Assembly: GCA_036563875.1 (NCBI GenBank)
Contig: DATCLO010000188.1
Location: forward strand, 1 to 33,720
DNA length: 33,720 nucleotides
Direction: 5' to 3'
Origin: ZC4RG29 sp036563875
GTDB taxonomy: Bacteria; Bacteroidota; Bacteroidia; Cytophagales; Cyclobacteriaceae
Numbering within the stretch: the first letter of the stretch is position 1; the number at the start of each line of letters is the position of its first letter. Of the stretch, positions 1 through 7,413 are shown in pieces. Under the pieces are notes generated by a model. That model saw nothing but the letters and a program-made list of their open reading frames with translations. It did no database searches and was not told the origin of the DNA. The position numbers and the translations under genes are program-made.

Positions 1-61
1 CTTTCTTCTTCGTAGCTTTCTTCTTAGCTACTTTCTTTTTCGCTGCTTTCTTCTTTGCCAT
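1..61 (-). CDS. Lys/Ala-rich histone H1-like protein (N-terminal fragment)
   Basis: Only the first 20 codons are inside the window; the gene continues past the left edge. Reading leftwards from an ATG at 59-61, the product starts MAKKKAAKKKVAKKKATKKK, almost pure lysine with alanine, valine and threonine in KKKxA repeats. Such tails are typical of bacterial histone H1-like and AlgP-like proteins that bind DNA or RNA through charge. Which family this one belongs to cannot be told without the rest of the gene. A TAACTTTG box (minus strand, 84-91) lies about 22 bases before the start and fits a Bacteroidota -7 promoter element. There is no Shine-Dalgarno sequence, as is usual in this phylum. A low-complexity N-terminus of another protein type, such as a ribosomal-protein-like or topoisomerase-tail paralogue, remains possible. 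Confidence 0.6.
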   Translation of the reverse strand, partial: MAKKKAAKKKVAKKKATKKK

Positions 62-83
62 AGCGTTGAAAGTTTTGGTTAAA

Positions 84-91
84 CAAAGTTA
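84..91 (-). promoter_or_regulatory. Candidate -7 promoter element for the Lys-rich gene
   Basis: The plus strand reads CAAAGTTA, which is TAACTTTG on the minus strand and matches the Bacteroidota -7 consensus TAnnTTTG. It would start a transcript around 78-80, leaving a leader of under 20 bases before the ATG at 61. No TTTG-like -33 box is seen at the usual distance of about 20 bases. Confidence 0.4.
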
Positions 92-541
92 CAATTGTGG
101 TTTGAAATTAATACATACTTTCGTAAATACCAAAATTTGCATCTTCGTTTGGCTCCTCTCGTACCTTTATGACGTTATCATGCGCACTTCCTATGGCGCA
201 CATAGCATGTATGTTTTTGCCTTAGTATGCAACATTCGCGATTGTCGTGAGTGATCGTATCAGGTAATGATGAAAGGACGTCGATCAATCAGTGATACAC
301 ATCAGCGATGAAAATTTTTTGACGACGAACATGTGATCAACAACCGTGTACGACCAAAAAAATCTTGAAAATCGTGCTGCTTTTGCGGATTTTTTACCGT
401 TGATCACCATGTCAACTTCAAGTGAAGTGTGAAGTGACGAACGGATGTTATCATTGATCGATGCGTCACGATGAAGTCTTCACGCGACGTTCGCACTGTT
501 AACCAACCATGCAGTGAAGGTCGCGCGTGCTTGTAGGATTT

Positions 542-568
542 TTCGATACGGACTCCGACCGTATCGAA
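542..568. repeat. Perfect inverted repeat, 10-base arms
   Basis: TTCGATACGG (542-551) and CCGTATCGAA (559-568) are exact reverse complements around a 7-base loop. No T-run follows on either strand, so it does not look like an intrinsic terminator. It could be a protein-binding site or a structured RNA element. Confidence 0.6.
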
Positions 569-835
569 GGGTGTACGACGCAAAAAATTTTTTCGGAGAA
601 GGGAAAAAATTCTCTGGGAAGAGGGTATAACGGGTCCGGGGAGAGGCTTTGGTGTTTGGATACCGCGACCGCCGCAGAGACACAGGGCGTCGGTCGCTTC
701 CGTGTTAAAAGAATCCAGGCGAAGTATATGTGAAGGAATTTTCCGGCGTTCAGGTAGTGTTTGTCTGGAGTGGTTGGGGCCCTGAGGATGCGATCAATTT
801 TGGTTTAGGAAGAGATTTAAATCCCAAATAAGTTC

Positions 836-843
836 TAATTTTG
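836..843 (+). promoter_or_regulatory. Candidate -7 promoter element for tRNA-Arg
   Basis: TAATTTTG matches TAnnTTTG. It lies 34 bases before the tRNA, a reasonable distance for a precursor with a short 5' leader. No clear -33 TTTG is present at about 20 bases upstream. Confidence 0.45.
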
Positions 844-877
844 CAACTCCCATTTTGGCCGATGAAATTGGGAAACT

Positions 878-949
878 GGCTCCGTAGTTTAATGGATAGA
901 ACGAGAGATTCCGGTTCTCTTGGTGGGGGTTCGATTCCCTCCGGGGCTA
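878..949 (+). tRNA. tRNA-Arg (anticodon CCG)
   Basis: The stretch folds as a full cloverleaf of 72 bases. The acceptor arm is GGCTCCG with CGGGGCT, including a G1-U72 wobble pair, and the discriminator base is A at 949. U8 and A9 are present, and the D-stem GTTT pairs with GAAC. The anticodon stem AGAGA/TCTCT carries the loop TTCCGGT, giving anticodon CCG, which reads the Arg codon CGG. The T-stem GGGGG/CCCTC carries the loop TTCGATT. The 3' CCA is not encoded and must be added after transcription. A tandem repeat and an intrinsic terminator follow directly, so it is probably a single-gene unit. Confidence 0.93.
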
Positions 950-958
950 CTGTACAGT

Positions 959-988
959 GTGAGGGTGAGTGTGAGGGCGAGTGTGAAG
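959..988 (+). repeat. 12-base tandem repeat, 2.5 units
   Basis: GTGAGGGTGAGT (959-970) is followed by GTGAGGGCGAGT (971-982), 11 of 12 identical, and by a partial third unit GTGAAG. The second unit supplies the left arm of the tRNA terminator hairpin. Confidence 0.6.
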
Positions 989-1003
989 ACTCGCTCTTTT
1001 TTT
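977..1003 (+). terminator. Intrinsic terminator after tRNA-Arg
   Basis: GCGAGT (977-982) pairs perfectly with ACTCGC (989-994) around a 6-base loop and is followed by TCTTTTTTT. It ends the tRNA transcript. The T-run is on the plus strand only, so it does not serve the convergent TonB receptor gene. Confidence 0.75.
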
Positions 1004-1016
1004 ATGGCCCTTGCTA

Positions 1017-3383
1017 CTAGAATATCCAGCGGACAAAGGGTATGGGGAAGAAGCCTTGTTGGTAGGCGATGATGACCTCGTTTTTATGGTTGTCCCACCC
1101 TTGGCTAAAAATGTTCTCTTTGTTGGTAATGTTCTGAAGATCCAGCGCGAGTTCGAGCGTCGACCGGGTGAATTCTTTGCGGTAGGTAAACTTCAGGTCG
1201 GTCCGGAAATAGTCTGTTTGCCTTTCCGAGAATGCCTTGTCCTCCTGGTAAATCGCTCGTCCGGCCTGCACCGATGCGTCATGGTCAATGGGCGTGATAT
1301 AGCGACCGCCCGTCCAGGTAGTCCGGATGCTAATGCCTAACACCCTGTCCTTGCCCAGGGAAAATTCTTTACCCGCGAGAAGATTGATCACCCTCCCCAT
1401 ATTGTAGGAAGTATTCCGCAGGATGCCGTCGCTGCCGCGATACTTCGAGTCGAACAACGAGGCCGTCACGAGGTAGTAATATCCCTTGCCGAAAAACTTT
1501 TCAAGTGTCAGTTCGATGCCATAGTTCCTTCCTGTACCGCCGTTGACGAGACTGTCTTCATAGCTCGGAATGAATTCAAACCCTGCGTTAATATTGATCG
1601 CAGCGTACGAGCTGGGATGCCGCGTCACAGGAATATCGAACAGATCCTGGTAGTATAACTCCGTTTTGATGTGAAGGTCGTCTGTCAGGTGCCAGTCGTG
1701 AGACAACACATAGTGCTCACTTTTTGTAAAGCCGAGATCCTTATTCGTATAGGTAAAGCCATTCTCGGAGGGCGTGACCACAGCGTAAGTCGTGACATTC
1801 TGCATCTGGCTGTGGAGTCCGTATCCCAGCGCGAGTACATGGTTATCCGACGCCTGATAGGTCAGACCCATTCGCGGTTCGATGCTATGACTAGATGCTG
1901 GATTCAGACTCTGGAAGTGCAGCCCTGGCGTAAGTGTAAACCGTCCGGACAACCTGTACCTCCACTGCACGTAGCCCTGCGTGAGGTAATGCTGGCCCTC
2001 CTGATCCATCCTCAGTTCCTCGCGTTCGCCTCCGTATATCCGTTTCCAAAAAAGGGAATAGTCAATGATGTCTTCGGTGATACCTGCCGTGAGGCTGTGT
2101 TTGGCGTTGAACTTGTGACTGACCCTTGCGAGGATTGAATACCTGTTGGTGACGAACGCCGATTCCGCGCTGCGCGTGACGATGGTGGGGGTCCACGCGC
2201 TGATGGAATCCTGGTGATAGTTTTCGTCAGTTCGGCTATACCCGAGCGAGGCCATTACAAATGTTTTCTCGCTGAGGCGGTGATTGAACGTGAGACCCGA
2301 GATGTTGGTGTAGTACCGTGGGTAGTCGTTGGAGTTGGGGGAGCCGTACGTCTGTGCAGACGTTGTGTCGTAGTCGCTTCCAAGAAGGTCGATGCTGCTT
2401 CGACCCCAGATCCCATATAAGGATACCTCACTCTTTTTGCCCATGGGCGCCGAGAGGTGATAGTTTATATCAAAATAGGACGGTGTAGAACTGCCGGTTC
2501 CGAAACTCAATCCAAGTTCCTGGAATGCGGCCAGCGTCGAGTATCGGGCGTTGAGGAGGTAAGAGGCAGCCCTTTCTTTTCGGAAAGGACCTTCTATGCC
2601 AAATTCAAAGCCGTTCAATCCCGTTTGTGCAACATACTCACGTTTCTCATTATTGCCTTTCCGGAGGGTCAAATCGAAAACGCCTGACAATGCGTTTCCA
2701 TATTGTGCCGGAAATGCACCGGTGAGGAAATCCGACTTGTCGAGATTGTTGCTGTTAAGCATGCTCACAGCACCCCCCATGCTTGCTACCGAACCGAAGT
2801 GATTCGGGTTGGGAATATTGAGACCGTTAAGGGTCCAGAGCATACTCGAAGAACCATTCCCCCGGATGATAATGTCGTTCCGCACGTCGTTTGTCGCTAC
2901 GACGCCCGCATAATTGGCGACCATGCGTGCGGGATCTCCTAACGATCCCGCGTAGCGCTTTGTCTCATCCATGGAAAATGGGCGACCACTCACCGACACC
3001 ATGTCGTTATTTGTGATCCGCTGATCATCGGATCGGCTGACGGATACGACGATTTCATCCAGTTGTTCGACCGTCTCCGTCATGGTCAGGTTCAACACCG
3101 TTTCCTTTCCTGTGTGGACGAGGACGTTGTTCAGGACGAGCGGTTCATAACCCACAAAAGTGAATTGAAAACTATGCCTTCCGGGACTAACGCGATCAAT
3201 TCTGAAATATCCTGAAGCATCCGTAACGGTGCCGATCAGCGTGTCCGTTTCAAGCATCACGACAGTTACTCCGGGAAGCGGTTGCTTCGTGACGTCGTCA
3301 AGAATAAGGCCCTTAACTGTTTGACCCAATACGGGGTACTGCACAGCAATTGCCAAAACAAACAGGATTACTCTGTTGCACAT
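1017..3383 (-). CDS. TonB-dependent outer-membrane receptor with N-terminal carboxypeptidase-regulatory-like domain
   Basis: The product is about 788 residues, counted from the ATG at 3383. That start gives a clean signal peptide, MCNRVILFVLAIAVQYPVLGQ; a TTG six codons upstream would spoil it. Residues about 22-100 form a CarboxypepD_reg-like beta domain (VKGLILDD, LPGVTV, GYFRID). The plug follows (RNDIIIRGNGS, LNGLNIPNP, GAFPAQYGNALSG), then a 22-strand-type barrel rich in alternating aromatic residues that ends in the terminal phenylalanine typical of barrel proteins. The protein would import a ligand across the outer membrane using TonB energy. No SusD-like gene is adjacent, so a glycan-utilisation locus is unlikely and the ligand cannot be named; iron chelate or peptide is possible. 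It stands alone, with no promoter match to TAnnTTTG upstream. Confidence 0.92.
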   Translation of the reverse strand: MCNRVILFVLAIAVQYPVLGQTVKGLILDDVTKQPLPGVTVVMLETDTLIGTVTDASGYFRIDRVSPGRHSFQFTFVGYEPLVLNNVLVHTGKETVLNLTMTETVEQLDEIVVSVSRSDDQRITNNDMVSVSGRPFSMDETKRYAGSLGDPARMVANYAGVVATNDVRNDIIIRGNGSSSMLWTLNGLNIPNPNHFGSVASMGGAVSMLNSNNLDKSDFLTGAFPAQYGNALSGVFDLTLRKGNNEKREYVAQTGLNGFEFGIEGPFRKERAASYLLNARYSTLAAFQELGLSFGTGSSTPSYFDINYHLSAPMGKKSEVSLYGIWGRSSIDLLGSDYDTTSAQTYGSPNSNDYPRYYTNISGLTFNHRLSEKTFVMASLGYSRTDENYHQDSISAWTPTIVTRSAESAFVTNRYSILARVSHKFNAKHSLTAGITEDIIDYSLFWKRIYGGEREELRMDQEGQHYLTQGYVQWRYRLSGRFTLTPGLHFQSLNPASSHSIEPRMGLTYQASDNHVLALGYGLHSQMQNVTTYAVVTPSENGFTYTNKDLGFTKSEHYVLSHDWHLTDDLHIKTELYYQDLFDIPVTRHPSSYAAININAGFEFIPSYEDSLVNGGTGRNYGIELTLEKFFGKGYYYLVTASLFDSKYRGSDGILRNTSYNMGRVINLLAGKEFSLGKDRVLGISIRTTWTGGRYITPIDHDASVQAGRAIYQEDKAFSERQTDYFRTDLKFTYRKEFTRSTLELALDLQNITNKENIFSQGWDNHKNEVIIAYQQGFFPIPFVRWIF

Positions 3384-3591
3384 ATCTCCTTTTCTTGCCA
3401 AGGTAGAAACGGCACTGCATCGCTGTCATTGATCACGATCAAGAAAGGACACGCGCCTGTTGTGTGATTCTTTTTCTAATCCGACTAAAGAGGGTTCATG
3501 ATCTTAAGACGATATTACCAGGTTTTACGGATTAATGGGGTTGTATGTTCCGCACCCTCGCACCCGCACTCAGACTCATACTGTCCTCTCG

Positions 3592-4860
3592 TTATCCCGT
3601 TGTCTCCACTGACCGCTCCTTGAGCTGTTCGATCTTCATCTTGTCTTTTGGTCTCAGTTCACGACGCCCGAGCAGCGGTGCAAACAATGCCGCAATGCAA
3701 ACCGTTGCGATTCCCTGAAGGAGTACGGTATGCGGAGCACCAAAGTAGTGCGTTAGCGTTCCGATGAGCAATCCGCCAATAGGCTGCATGCCAAAAAACA
3801 CCATCGTGTAGTAGCTGAGAACTCGGCCGCGCATCGTGGGCACGACGGTAAGCTGGATGATGGTGTTGCTGATCGTCGTCTGCGACATCATTCCAAATCC
3901 TGCGACGATAAGACAAAGTAATGCAAGAGGCAGCGACGTGAGATGGGAAAACGCTGCCAGTCCGATACCAAAAATTGTAGTATTGATCAGCAGGATCTTT
4001 GCCAGACGTGCACCGGGACGGAGAGAGGCCAGGAAGATAGCGCCGGCAATGGCACCCAGTCCGACAAAGCTGTTGAGATACCCGAACGTTGACGCATCAC
4101 CCTGAAAAATCTCACGAGCATAAACGGGTAATACCGTTACGTAAGGCAGGGAAAGCAAGCTTGTGCAAGCCAGCATAAGGATGACCATGCTGATGGCAGG
4201 TGTGTCTTTGAGATACGAGAACCCTGCCCTCATATCGCCCAACGGTGTCGTCGTGCGCTTAACTTTTTTATATGGGGGAAGCTGCATCATGAGGAGGGAA
4301 ACAATAACTGCAGCAAAACTCACCGCGTTCGTCGCAAAGCAAAACGTTGCGCCAAAAGTCTCCAGCACGATTCCCGATAACGCGGGTCCAATAATGCGTG
4401 CCAGGTGCACCATGGATGAATTCAGTGCGATGGCATTCGGTACATGGAATTTTTTCTTCACCATGTCGTATATCAACGACTGGCGCGCAGGCACATCAAA
4501 CGCGTTGATGGTGCCCAACATTACCGTTAGGATAAGGATGTGCCAGATCTCGTACGTACCCGTTGCAACGAGCAGCGTAAGGGACGCTGCCTGCACAAGC
4601 GACGCGAACTGCGTGGTGAGTAGTACCCGGAATCGGTTGTACCGATCAACCACGACACCGCCGACGATTGAGAAAAGAAATGCGGGGAATTGCGCAGCAA
4701 ACACCGTGGCCCCCAGCATAAATGCAGACTGTGTTTCTTCGTATACGACCCAATACACAGCCGTGCGCTGCATCCATGTGCCGATGAGGGACACAGACTG
4801 GCCGAAAAAATACAACCTGAAGTTGCGGCTTTGTAACGCTCTGAATGCCCGAATTGCCAT
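3592..4860 (-). CDS. MFS transporter, MFS_3/EntS-like exporter family
   Basis: The 422-residue product has about 12 hydrophobic helices. The N-terminus (FRALQSRNFRLYFFGQSVSLIGTWMQ) and the loop after helix 2 (GGVVVDRYNR) are typical of the MFS_3 group that includes the enterobactin exporter EntS and many uncharacterised drug or siderophore exporters. It should sit in the inner membrane and use the proton gradient; the substrate cannot be predicted. The ATG at 4860 lies 19 bases after the emfourin stop with no room for an obvious promoter, so it is probably the third gene of the protease-inhibitor transcript. The C-terminus is a charged cytoplasmic tail (RRELRPKDKMKIEQLKE). The family call is firm; the functional link to the protease is inference. 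Confidence 0.9.
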   Translation of the reverse strand: MAIRAFRALQSRNFRLYFFGQSVSLIGTWMQRTAVYWVVYEETQSAFMLGATVFAAQFPAFLFSIVGGVVVDRYNRFRVLLTTQFASLVQAASLTLLVATGTYEIWHILILTVMLGTINAFDVPARQSLIYDMVKKKFHVPNAIALNSSMVHLARIIGPALSGIVLETFGATFCFATNAVSFAAVIVSLLMMQLPPYKKVKRTTTPLGDMRAGFSYLKDTPAISMVILMLACTSLLSLPYVTVLPVYAREIFQGDASTFGYLNSFVGLGAIAGAIFLASLRPGARLAKILLINTTIFGIGLAAFSHLTSLPLALLCLIVAGFGMMSQTTISNTIIQLTVVPTMRGRVLSYYTMVFFGMQPIGGLLIGTLTHYFGAPHTVLLQGIATVCIAALFAPLLGRRELRPKDKMKIEQLKERSVETTG

Positions 4861-4879
4861 GCGCTAATTCTGCAGGCAA

Positions 4880-5137
4880 TTAAGACAAATTAGCAATAAG
4901 ATGGTCGATCGTAGGCTTTAACTCTTCGGGTGTGTCTTCCAGAGAAAAGGGAATCCGCTTGTCGCCGATCACAAGAACGTGATTGAATGCATCGCGAACG
5001 TTTGCCGGAGGTTGGTGCGGGGCTGCTGCAGAAGCCAACCGTTGTACTAATGCATTGGCTTCTTCTTCCCGGACGTCTATTTCTGCCGATCTCGTGAGTC
5101 CGGCAAATCCGCCTGTCTGTATGAGTCTGATTTTCAT
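4880..5137 (-). CDS. Emfourin-like protealysin inhibitor
   Basis: The product is an 85-residue soluble protein starting MKIRLIQTGGFAGLTRS. The GGFAG segment near the N-terminus, the small size and the position directly behind an M4 protease match emfourin, the slow tight-binding inhibitor of protealysin described in Serratia. Further features are a helix (EEEANALVQRLASAA), a strand (FNHVLVIGDKRIPFSL) and a C-terminal helix (ELKPTIDHLIANL). The ATG at 5137 overlaps the protease stop as ATGA, a classic translational coupling. The frame stays open 59 codons further upstream inside the protease gene, but that extension is Arg-rich nonsense and should not be annotated. It has no signal peptide, so it should act in the cytoplasm, keeping the protease silent until needed. 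Confidence 0.87.
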   Translation of the reverse strand: MKIRLIQTGGFAGLTRSAEIDVREEEANALVQRLASAAAPHQPPANVRDAFNHVLVIGDKRIPFSLEDTPEELKPTIDHLIANLS

Positions 5138-6204
5138 TCTACTCCGGCTTCCTTCCATCCCTGCATTACCGCATTCAGCTCGAGGCTTCCTTCTCCGAAG
5201 AGTTGTCGCGCGTGATACAGTGTCGCTTCCCTTGCCATCGCAAAGGTTGCATCGTGCGGCATCCTTGCGGTGTCTGTCATCGCGGTGTACCAAATCCTCC
5301 CGATGGTATTCCACGCATAGCCTCCGCGGTTGAATGCGGCGACATAAAACGCAAAATTGGGAATACCCGAATTGATATGTACTCCGCCCCAGTCGCCCTC
5401 AGGTGTGTTGGGCAAATCTCTGTAGTCAGCCATCGTTGCCGGCTGAGGATCGCTGCCAAGCACCGGGTGATTCCTATACGCGCTTCCGGGTTCTTTCATA
5501 GACCGTATCGCGTATTCATCCCCGATCAGCACGTTGGCGCCAATGAGCCAGTCGGATGCCTTGACATCCTGATTAAGCATTCGCTGCTTAACCATGATTC
5601 CAAAGACGTCAGAAAACGATTCGTTCAGCGCACCGCTTTGGCTTTGATAGTCGAGGTTGGTGGAATATTGCATTACGCCATGTGTGAGTTCGTGTCCAAT
5701 GATGTCTACATCCGATGTGAAGCTGCCAAATATGGTTCCATCGCCATCACCGTACACCATTTGCCGACCATTCCAGAATGCGTTTTGGTATTTGACGCCA
5801 TAGTGAATCGATTGAATGATCGCCATACCATTTCCGTCGATGGAATTTCGTCCGAACATTTCATAATACAAATTCCACGTATGCATGCCGCCCTGGTAAA
5901 CGCGTTCGGCATCCTTGTCGCTGTAGCCCGACTTCCCGCGCTTCAACAACCTGCCAGGCAGCGACGTGTTATTTCCTGCGGTGTAGACTTCAAGAACGGG
6001 TTTGGCTGTTCGCGCCCGGCGACGAAAACCCAGCGATGCGCGCACTGAGTCGCCAACAGCAGAGAAAAAAATGCGATCGCTTCGAAATCGATACGACCGA
6101 AACTTGTTTTCGATTCCCCGTGTGGAAACAGTTTTGCTTCCGCTCTCGACGAGCTTGTCGACCATGTATGGCGGAATGATGCAATGTATGGATGCGTGAC
6201 ACAT
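5134..6204 (-). CDS. Protealysin-like M4 zinc metalloprotease
   Basis: The 356-residue product has all M4 (thermolysin family) landmarks: YGDGDG at 151-156, zinc site HELTH at 171-175, third ligand Glu195 in GALNESFSDV, and catalytic His276 in GVHINSG. The conserved FGRNSIDGNGM and YQNAFWNG segments precede them. It begins with a short (about 50 residues) protealysin-type propeptide carrying CIIPPYMVDKL, the conserved PPYxL-type motif, rather than the long FTP/PepSY propeptide of secreted thermolysins. Cys8 just before the PP could cap the zinc as a cysteine switch; this is inference. There is no signal peptide. Known relatives are cytoplasmic proenzymes released to act on other cells or host proteins. 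The gene overlaps the inhibitor by four bases, and DUF4421 lies 76 bases upstream. Confidence 0.95.
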   Translation of the reverse strand: MCHASIHCIIPPYMVDKLVESGSKTVSTRGIENKFRSYRFRSDRIFFSAVGDSVRASLGFRRRARTAKPVLEVYTAGNNTSLPGRLLKRGKSGYSDKDAERVYQGGMHTWNLYYEMFGRNSIDGNGMAIIQSIHYGVKYQNAFWNGRQMVYGDGDGTIFGSFTSDVDIIGHELTHGVMQYSTNLDYQSQSGALNESFSDVFGIMVKQRMLNQDVKASDWLIGANVLIGDEYAIRSMKEPGSAYRNHPVLGSDPQPATMADYRDLPNTPEGDWGGVHINSGIPNFAFYVAAFNRGGYAWNTIGRIWYTAMTDTARMPHDATFAMAREATLYHARQLFGEGSLELNAVMQGWKEAGVE

Positions 6205-6280
6205 AGGATCTTTCTTTGAAAAAGAGAAACAAGGTTGTCCAAGATAAGTTCGGCTGCTGAGAATCTCTACACCGCAGGCG

Positions 6281-7300
6281 TCAAAGTGCAGAAAAACGGG
6301 TTGGCCTTCTGTGGTGCGAACCTAACCCATCAAGAAGATCGCGTTTCACCCTGAACCGTCGCGCGAAGTTCAATCTTACATTTCCTGCATCCATGGAGAA
6401 CCACTCATCGGATAGTCCACCTCTGATGTTAACGACCGAGTTGGTGTAGGTGAGGCTAATTGCCCACTTTTCGGAATTGTATCCGGCGAAGGTGTGGAAG
6501 GTGACATTGGGGAGAAAAGACCGCGATCGGTCACGCGTTTCTCCTTCGCTGACAATTGTCCCGAATGTGAGGATGCCCGCAAGCGATGCCATTACGTAGA
6601 AATGTTTGCCAATGACGAGTTGGTATGCATACCCAACGCTCGGCCCCGTTTCGAAGAAGCCAATGCGGCCGACGTCCGATGGGGTCAGTTCGTCTGTAGC
6701 TGACTCTGGTACGAACGGGCTGTCGGCCGTCACCTTGCCCAACACCAACTGCCACCCCAACAGCAGCGTGCCGGCAGACTTCTTTTGCCACTCGTTTTGC
6801 AAGAAACCCGCCCGATATGAAAAGCGATCGGCATTGACGATGTAGTTTCCCGTCAACCCGACACCGCTGAGCCGCATGTCTGGCCTGAGGTAATACGTAC
6901 CATCGGGTTTTCGATAGGCTTCGTCGTTTAGGTAAAATCCTTTGTAGGTGTGGCCAATGAGGTCGATTGTGATCCGGCGCGCGTAAAAGTGGCCCTGCAG
7001 GTCAAAATATTTTGTTTCGCCCTTACCATCCTCGGGATTCAGGAATCCGAATCCGTAGGCCAGGTTGATGGTAGCCCATTTGTATGTTGCACCTACCCCC
7101 ATATTCAGGGTGGTGTTGGGCAGGTACCGGAGGTCCAGGTCATTCTCGCTGTCGATATACCTAAACGCGACATATTTCTGGGAAAGATAAAACCGCGCGG
7201 TGAGCCGATCTTCGTAGGAAACGAAGTACGACGTGTCATGCTGTCCCCGGGCGAAATAGGGGATGATTGCAAGGGTCCAGATGAGAAGCCGGCGATACAT
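6281..7300 (-). CDS. DUF4421-type outer-membrane barrel protein
   Basis: The 339-residue product starts from an ATG at 7300, giving signal peptide MYRRLLIWTLAIIPYFARGQ; a TTG two codons earlier is less likely. The rest is alternating beta-strand sequence with many aromatic residues and motifs typical of the Bacteroidota DUF4421 family (KYVAFRYID near the start, YLPNTTLNMGVGATYKW, GWQLVLGKV, GPSVGYAYQLVIGKHFYV). Members are predicted to be small outer-membrane barrels; no function is established. The C-terminal tail after the last strand is basic (RVKRDLLDGLGSHHRRPTR), which is unusual for a barrel end. A -7 box, TAGCTTTG, ends only three bases before the ATG, which suggests a transcript with almost no leader. 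Confidence 0.8.
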   Translation of the reverse strand: MYRRLLIWTLAIIPYFARGQHDTSYFVSYEDRLTARFYLSQKYVAFRYIDSENDLDLRYLPNTTLNMGVGATYKWATINLAYGFGFLNPEDGKGETKYFDLQGHFYARRITIDLIGHTYKGFYLNDEAYRKPDGTYYLRPDMRLSGVGLTGNYIVNADRFSYRAGFLQNEWQKKSAGTLLLGWQLVLGKVTADSPFVPESATDELTPSDVGRIGFFETGPSVGYAYQLVIGKHFYVMASLAGILTFGTIVSEGETRDRSRSFLPNVTFHTFAGYNSEKWAISLTYTNSVVNIRGGLSDEWFSMDAGNVRLNFARRFRVKRDLLDGLGSHHRRPTRFSAL

Positions 7301-7303
7301 GGA

Positions 7304-7311
7304 CAAAGCTA
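7304..7311 (-). promoter_or_regulatory. Candidate -7 element placed at the DUF4421 start codon
   Basis: The plus strand reads CAAAGCTA, so the minus strand reads TAGCTTTG, an exact TAnnTTTG match followed by T. Only three bases separate it from the ATG at 7300, so transcription would begin at or beside the start codon. No -33 box is visible. Confidence 0.4.
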
Positions 7312-7356
7312 TGGAAAGTGTTGGAGTGTTTGTTGCGTAAATGCCTTAATATAGGG

Positions 7357-7387
7357 TTGGGTGTAATCGTGTTGTAGTTTACCTTTA
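7357..7387 (+). promoter_or_regulatory. Candidate promoter of the sugar-acid operon
   Basis: A TTG at 7357-7359 (-33) is followed after 20 bases by TACCTTTA at 7380-7387, one base off TAnnTTTG. A start near 7392 would leave about 20 bases of leader before the ATG at 7414. The match is imperfect, so this is moderate evidence. Confidence 0.4.
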
Positions 7388-7413
7388 CGATCTTCTTAAA
7401 ACTCGCACTTTCT

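Larger units (their letters stand above)
62..877. other. Long gene-free spacer (816 bases)
   Basis: No credible gene is seen here. The open frames present start with GTG or TTG, are short and basic, and resemble no family. The stretch holds a minus-strand -7 box at 84-91, five GATC sites within about 200 bases (253, 283, 335, 402, 456), a perfect 10-base inverted repeat at 542-568, a 12-base A6T6 tract near 584-595, a 7-base inverted repeat (665-671 with 691-697) and a -7 box for the tRNA at 836-843. An unannotated small RNA is possible, but nothing shows it directly. Confidence 0.5.

Noticed and set aside
253..459. Replication origin suggested by clustered GATC sites
   Set aside because: There are no DnaA-box repeats, no AT-rich unwinding block and no dnaA or dnaN gene nearby; Dam-type methylation is also not typical of this phylum.
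542..568. Intrinsic terminator
   Set aside because: The hairpin is strong, but no T-run follows on either strand.
480..733. Two short overlapping open frames on opposite strands
   Set aside because: Both start with GTG, are basic and low in hydrophobic structure, and have no promoter or family signal.
4163..4867. Antisense open frame (234 codons) opposite the MFS gene
   Set aside because: It has no hydrophobic or domain pattern of its own and is a shadow of the transporter gene.
5138..5314. N-terminal extension of the emfourin frame
   Set aside because: These codons overlap the protease gene in another frame, are Arg-rich and unlike emfourin; the ATGA overlap at 5134-5137 gives the natural start.
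5203..6048. Antisense open frame (281 codons) opposite the M4 protease
   Set aside because: The protease on the other strand has every catalytic motif, and the antisense product has no recognisable domain.
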